Source of the DNA: Halobacteriaceae archaeon Tc-Br11_E2g27
GTDB lineage: Archaea > Halobacteriota > Halobacteria > Halobacteriales > Haloarculaceae
Length of the DNA stretch: 7,756 nucleotides
Reading direction: 5' to 3'
Assembly (NCBI GenBank): GCA_001564135.1
Contig: LKNH01000118.1
Coordinates: 1-7,756 of the forward strand
Shown here: positions 5,003 through 7,756 of the stretch, piece after piece
Position numbering within the stretch: position 1 is the first letter of the stretch
Layout: every line of letters begins with the position of its first letter
Translations under genes and position numbers: made by a program
Notes under the pieces: generated by a model
Seen by the model: only the letters and a program-made list of their open reading frames with translations
The model's database searches: none
What the model was told of the DNA's origin: nothing

Positions 5003-5618
5003 GGAGACAGAACTCAACGGAACTGCCGTGTTCGAAGCTGACCAGCTCGAAGCGGCAGTGAACGCAATTGCTCGCGGCGAGTTGGTTGTGTATCCGACGG
5101 AGACCGTCTACGGCCTGGGAGCAAACGCGCTCGATGAAGACGCTGTCAGGCGTGTCTTCGCAGCCAAAGAACGAGACCGGAGCAAGCCGCTATCGATGGC
5201 CGTTGAAAGCGTCTCAGCGGTCGAAGAGTACGTTCCCGTGACAGACCAAGAACGGGAATTCATGCAAGAGTTTCTCCCTGGCCCTGTAACGGTCGTCGTG
5301 TCCGCGAGCGAAGAAATTCCGTCGGAACTGCTTGGCGGTCGAGAACGCGTCGGGATTCGTGTTCCCGATAACGAGATTGCACTGAAGCTACTCTCACGAA
5401 CACCCCCGCTTACGGCAACCAGCGCAAACATCAGTGGAGCCGAAAGTGCGCGCAGCATACCGGAACTCGACGAGGAGATTCGGGCTGATGCAGCGATTGT
5501 AATCGACGGTGGTCGGACACCGGGCGGCGGTTCGACGGTTGTCGATGTCGAAAGGGAGCAAGTTCACCGCCGTGGTCCACTCTCGGACCAAATCACAGAG
5601 TGGCTGGCAACCCAGTGA
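4995..5618 (+). CDS. tsaC: L-threonylcarbamoyladenylate synthase (TsaC/Sua5/YrdC family)
   Basis: A 207-residue YrdC-domain protein makes threonylcarbamoyl-AMP from threonine, bicarbonate and ATP, the first step in t6A formation at position 37 of ANN-decoding tRNAs; the KEOPS complex then transfers the group. Family motifs are all present: YPTETVYGLGANA (33-45), the K58-x-R60 and SKPL (63-66) basic cluster, LPGPVTVV (94-101), VGIRVPDN (119-126), LTATSANISG (139-148) and GGSTVVDV (178-185). The length matches the short TsaC form without the extra C-terminal Sua5 domain. The ATG at 4995 overlaps the redoxin stop by 8 bases and lacks its own Shine-Dalgarno site, so translation is probably coupled. 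TYW1, which acts on the same tRNA position, is next downstream. Confidence 0.93.
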   Translation: MTEETELNGTAVFEADQLEAAVNAIARGELVVYPTETVYGLGANALDEDAVRRVFAAKERDRSKPLSMAVESVSAVEEYVPVTDQEREFMQEFLPGPVTVVVSASEEIPSELLGGRERVGIRVPDNEIALKLLSRTPPLTATSANISGAESARSIPELDEEIRADAAIVIDGGRTPGGGSTVVDVEREQVHRRGPLSDQITEWLATQ

Positions 5619-5632
5619 TTTCGCCGACCGTT

Positions 5633-5642
5633 GGGGTTATTG
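5633..5642 (+). promoter_or_regulatory. TATA-like promoter of TYW1
   Basis: GGGGTTATTG holds a TTATTG box (5637-5642) about 27 bases before ATG 5667. It suggests that TYW1 can be transcribed separately from the tsaC operon that ends 48 bases earlier, and it supports a leaderless start at 5667. Confidence 0.45.
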
Positions 5643-5666
5643 GCCTCGGTCACGGTAGACAGGATA

Positions 5667-6641
5667 ATGAGCGAGTCCGATGGTGGCCCAAAACAGGTAG
5701 ATAACCCAAACTACCATAACGAAAATCACACTGCTGTCCAGACATGCGGGTGGACAGCTAACGCCCTGCGTGGCGAGGGCAAATGTTATAAGAACATATT
5801 CTATGGTATCGAGTCACACCGCTGCATCCAGATGACGCCGGTGGTCAAATGTAACGAGCGATGTGTCTTTTGCTGGCGTGACCACGCAGGCCACGCCTAC
5901 GAACTTGGCGACGTGGAGTGGGATGACCCTGCAGCGGTTGCAGATGCCTCGATCGAATTACAACGAAAGATTCTCTCGGGCTTCGGTGGCAACGACGAGG
6001 TCCCACGCGACTATTTTGACGAAGCGATGGAACCACGACACGTCGCCATATCGCTTGATGGCGAGCCATCGCTCTATCCGTATCTCCCGGAACTCATCGA
6101 GGAGTTCCACGAGCGCGATATCACGACGTTTCTCGTCTCGAACGGGACAAAACCCGAAGTCATCGAGGCCTGCGACCCGACACAACTGTATATTTCAGTC
6201 GATGCACCGGATAGGCAGACGTTCGATGACACCGTGAAGGCTGTCGACGATGATGCCTGGGAGAAACTCATCGAGACGCTTGATGTCCTCGCTGGGAAAG
6301 ATGAAACCCGAACCGTCATCCGGACAACATTAGTGAAAGGACACAACATGCATCATCCCGAGTGGTACGCGGCGATGTGTACTCGCGCACGAGCGGATTA
6401 CATCGAAATGAAGGCCTACATGCACGTCGGCCATTCACAGGGACGGCTTGACCGTGATTCGATGCCCGAACACGAGGAGGTTCGCGAGTTCACCGAAGAG
6501 ATGGCACAATATCTCCCGCATGACGAACTAAAGGAAGTCGAAGCCTCTCGGGTTGCACTGCTCGCCCGCGAATCCGATACTTGGGTTCCAAAGCTCAAGA
6601 AATCGAGCGAGTTCTGGGCGCGGGACCCGCTGGCGGAGTGA
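5667..6641 (+). CDS. twy1: tRNA 4-demethylwyosine synthase TYW1 (radical SAM)
   Basis: This is a 324-residue archaeal TYW1 (Taw1). It converts N1-methylguanosine-37 of tRNA-Phe to the tricyclic 4-demethylwyosine using pyruvate and S-adenosylmethionine. The radical-SAM triad C62-NER-C66-VF-C69 is followed by WRDHAGH. Three more cysteines, C27, C40 and C53, match the residues known in archaeal TYW1 to hold a second [4Fe-4S] cluster. Other recognised pieces are ISLDGEPSLYPYLPELI (128-144), TTFLVSNGTKP (153-163), QLYISVDAP (173-181), a VIRTTLVKGHN segment (217-227), YIEMKAYMHVGHSQ (245-258) and the EFWARDP end. The flavodoxin domain of eukaryotic TYW1 is absent, as is normal in archaea. An in-frame TTG at 5631 is rejected: ATG 5667 fits the family start and the TATA spacing. 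Confidence 0.95.
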   Translation: MSESDGGPKQVDNPNYHNENHTAVQTCGWTANALRGEGKCYKNIFYGIESHRCIQMTPVVKCNERCVFCWRDHAGHAYELGDVEWDDPAAVADASIELQRKILSGFGGNDEVPRDYFDEAMEPRHVAISLDGEPSLYPYLPELIEEFHERDITTFLVSNGTKPEVIEACDPTQLYISVDAPDRQTFDDTVKAVDDDAWEKLIETLDVLAGKDETRTVIRTTLVKGHNMHHPEWYAAMCTRARADYIEMKAYMHVGHSQGRLDRDSMPEHEEVREFTEEMAQYLPHDELKEVEASRVALLARESDTWVPKLKKSSEFWARDPLAE

Positions 6642-6686
6642 GCATCTTTGTAAAATAGATGATGGGTATCGGTTGTTCTCTGGGGA

Positions 6687-6700
6687 ATTTTTTTATATTT
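6687..6700 (+). promoter_or_regulatory. T-run plus TATA box: TYW1 terminator and toxin-antitoxin promoter
   Basis: Seven Ts (6688-6694) merge into TTTATATTT (6692-6700). The T-run is the type of signal at which archaeal polymerase terminates and lies 46 bases after the TYW1 stop. The TATATT core, centred near 6696, is about 25 bases before the ATG at 6720 and should drive a leaderless antitoxin-toxin mRNA. It is the strongest TATA box in the window. Confidence 0.6.
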
Positions 6701-6719
6701 ACCCACGCTAGCTGCTAAT

Positions 6720-6950
6720 ATGGCTGGGGTAACCCTAGACGATAGAGGGCGTCTCACACTCCCGAAGTCCATCCGTGAACGGTATGGAGACGAGTATCAC
6801 ATCGTCCAACTGGATAGTGGAATTAAACTTATTCCAGTTGCCGAAGACCCGCTTGCAGCGCTTCGCGAAGAGTTTGCAGATGTTGAAAAGTCGGCGCATG
6901 AACTACGTGCTGAGGCACGTGAAGCCGCAATAGATGAGGCTGGAAACTAG
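6720..6950 (+). CDS. AbrB/MazE-type (VapB-like) antitoxin
   Basis: This 76-residue protein opens with a swapped-hairpin AbrB domain: VTLDDRGRLTLPKSIRERYG (4-23), followed by YHIVQLDSGIKLIPV (26-40). This fold binds DNA as a dimer and is common in VapB antitoxins and archaeal regulators. The C-terminal half (about 42-76) is a charged, Ala/Glu-rich helix with DPLAALREEF, the kind of tail that wraps and blocks a PIN toxin. Its TAG stop directly abuts the ATG of the PIN gene, so the two are cotranscribed. By analogy with other such pairs, the protein probably represses its own TATA-driven promoter at 6687-6700. Confidence 0.85.
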   Translation: MAGVTLDDRGRLTLPKSIRERYGDEYHIVQLDSGIKLIPVAEDPLAALREEFADVEKSAHELRAEAREAAIDEAGN

Positions 6951-7319
6951 ATGTACGTCGAGACAGATTTTCTGCTTGCACTCATCAAAGACGAAGACTG
7001 GCTCGGTGATGCTGCAGAGACCGTCTACAATGAACACAAAAAAGCACTTTGGACATCACAGTATACACTCGTCGAATTACTCCTCGTTGCATACCGAGAA
7101 GACAGAGACGCCGAAGCAGTCATCGCAAACGCAATAGCCCTCGTGGAGGTGAACGGTGATGCGACTACCGTATTAGCCGCGGCTACCCAAGTGGAAGAAC
7201 ACGGACTGACTCCATTCGATGCGTTACACCTCGTTGAATCGGGCGACGAGACAATCGTCTCAAGCGACAAGGCGTACAAGGGGCTATCACCGCTGATGAA
7301 TCTGAGAAACGATGAGTGA
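6951..7319 (+). CDS. PIN-domain ribonuclease (VapC-like toxin)
   Basis: This is a 122-residue PIN domain. The four acidic residues expected at the metal-dependent RNase centre are visible: D6 in MYVETDFLLALIK, E42 in SQYTLVELLL, D90 in LTPFDALHLV and D106 in IVSSDKAYKG. The length and the order of these motifs are normal for VapC-type toxins, which cut tRNA or rRNA at specific sites. With the AbrB-type antitoxin directly before it (no gap), this forms a complete type II toxin-antitoxin module. The catalytic residues are intact, so it looks functional. The target RNA cannot be inferred from sequence. The rfcL start follows 42 bases after the stop. Confidence 0.88.
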   Translation: MYVETDFLLALIKDEDWLGDAAETVYNEHKKALWTSQYTLVELLLVAYREDRDAEAVIANAIALVEVNGDATTVLAAATQVEEHGLTPFDALHLVESGDETIVSSDKAYKGLSPLMNLRNDE

Positions 7320-7328
7320 CCCTCCGCA

Positions 7329-7340
7329 ACCACTAAACGC
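7329..7340 (+). promoter_or_regulatory. Weak TATA-like element before rfcL
   Basis: ACTAAAC, centred near 7335, is about 27 bases upstream of ATG 7362, the right distance for a leaderless start, but a poor match to TATA. No Shine-Dalgarno site is visible before the ATG. rfcL may also receive transcription from the toxin-antitoxin promoter. Confidence 0.3.
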
Positions 7341-7361
7341 AGTTCGACCCAATCAGTACCA

Positions 7362-7756
7362 ATGAGTGATTGGACCGAAAAATATCGGCCCTCGTCACTG
7401 TCTGCACTCAGAGGCAACGACAAGGCCTGCAACAAATTGCGGGAGTGGGCAGAGTCGTGGGAAGACCATCGCGAAGCCGTCATCATCCACGGTCCGCCGG
7501 GAATCGGTAAAACCTCGGCGGCGCATGCGCTGGCAAGCGACCTTGGCTGGCCGACCATCGAGTTGAACGCATCGGATTCTCGAACCAAAGATGTCATCGA
7601 ACGTGTCGCTGGTGAAGCCGCAAAGAGCGGGACGCTGACCGGTGGCGGAGATGGGAAACGACTCGTCATCATGGACGAAGCCGACAACATCCACGGGAAC
7701 GCGGACCGTGGCGGCGCACGCGCAACGACATCGCTGGTCAAGGAAGCCAACCAGCC
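7362..7756 (+). CDS. rfcL: Replication factor C large subunit (5' part, runs off the window)
   Basis: The frame from ATG 7362 stays open to the window edge, giving 131 N-terminal residues of the archaeal clamp-loader large subunit. It shows the opening W-T-E-K-Y-R-P (4-10), the RFC box II start typical of RFC proteins, the Walker A loop GPPGIGKT (44-51), ELNASDSR (67-74) and the Walker B stretch LVIMDEAD (101-108). RfcL with RfcS opens the PCNA ring and loads it at primer ends using ATP. The short Gly-rich insert TGGGDG (93-98) fits the family's loop before Walker B. The remainder, including the C-terminal large-subunit domain and PCNA-binding tail, is outside the window. Confidence 0.94.
   Translation, partial: MSDWTEKYRPSSLSALRGNDKACNKLREWAESWEDHREAVIIHGPPGIGKTSAAHALASDLGWPTIELNASDSRTKDVIERVAGEAAKSGTLTGGGDGKRLVIMDEADNIHGNADRGGARATTSLVKEANQ

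Noticed and set aside
4382..5017. 211-residue minus-strand ORF opposite the redoxin gene
   Set aside because: It is antisense to two well-supported genes, rich in Cys, Arg and Val without any recognisable domain, and explained as a shadow of haloarchaeal codon bias.
5631..5666. TTG start extending TYW1 by 12 residues
   Set aside because: It overlaps the predicted TATA box, and ATG 5667 places the six cysteines at nearly the same positions as in known archaeal TYW1.
7025..7750. 241-residue minus-strand ORF opposite the PIN toxin and rfcL
   Set aside because: Ser- and Ala-rich low-complexity translation, antisense to two genes with clear catalytic motifs.
1..7756. Mobile elements, CRISPR arrays, tRNA or rRNA genes
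   Set aside because: No transposase-like frame, terminal inverted repeats with target duplication, spaced direct repeats or cloverleaf sequence was found by eye.

Overview
The window looks like chromosomal DNA from a haloarchaeon (class Halobacteria). The predicted proteins are strongly acidic and poor in cysteine and lysine. Codons favour G or C at the third position. The set of neighbours is archaeal: replication factor C large subunit, an archaeal-type TYW1, a short Sua5/YrdC protein, and an AbrB/PIN toxin-antitoxin pair. Most starts lack a Shine-Dalgarno site and sit about 25-30 bases after a TATA-like box, which is the leaderless pattern of haloarchaea. Base composition is moderate for the group, and I cannot name a genus.

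Layout from left to right. Bases 1-53 may hold the last codons of an upstream gene. A glutaryl-CoA-dehydrogenase-like acyl-CoA dehydrogenase follows (117-1274, +), then a candidate 34-codon small gene (1352-1456, +). This converges on a GNAT acetyltransferase fused to a C-terminal zinc ribbon (1463-2188, -). A roughly 450-base region with no confident gene comes next (2189-2638). It holds two promoters, a hairpin-like repeat and a doubtful small membrane ORF on the minus strand. An HD-domain phosphohydrolase (2673-3353, +) has an unusual leader: a 14-codon mini-ORF overlaps its GTG start, and a TATA box is framed by a 7-bp inverted repeat. It converges on a LysE-family exporter (3374-4054, -).

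From 4154 onward everything reads on the + strand. A tight three-gene operon encodes a glutaredoxin/GST-N-like protein with a CPFC motif, a peroxiredoxin-fold protein with no cysteine at all, and the threonylcarbamoyl-AMP synthase TsaC/Sua5. It is followed after 48 bases by TYW1 (4-demethylwyosine synthase), probably from its own promoter. Two enzymes for modification of tRNA position 37 (t6A and wyosine) are thus adjacent. A VapBC-like antitoxin-toxin pair (6720-7319) follows, and then the 5' part of rfcL (7362 to the window edge), the clamp-loader large subunit.

The gene content is mostly conserved haloarchaeal housekeeping. The points most worth a second look are the leader of the HD gene, the Cys-free redoxin coupled to a CPFC thiol protein, the GNAT-zinc-ribbon fusion with an altered acetyl-CoA loop, and the small ORFs. 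I see no mobile element, CRISPR array, tRNA or rRNA.
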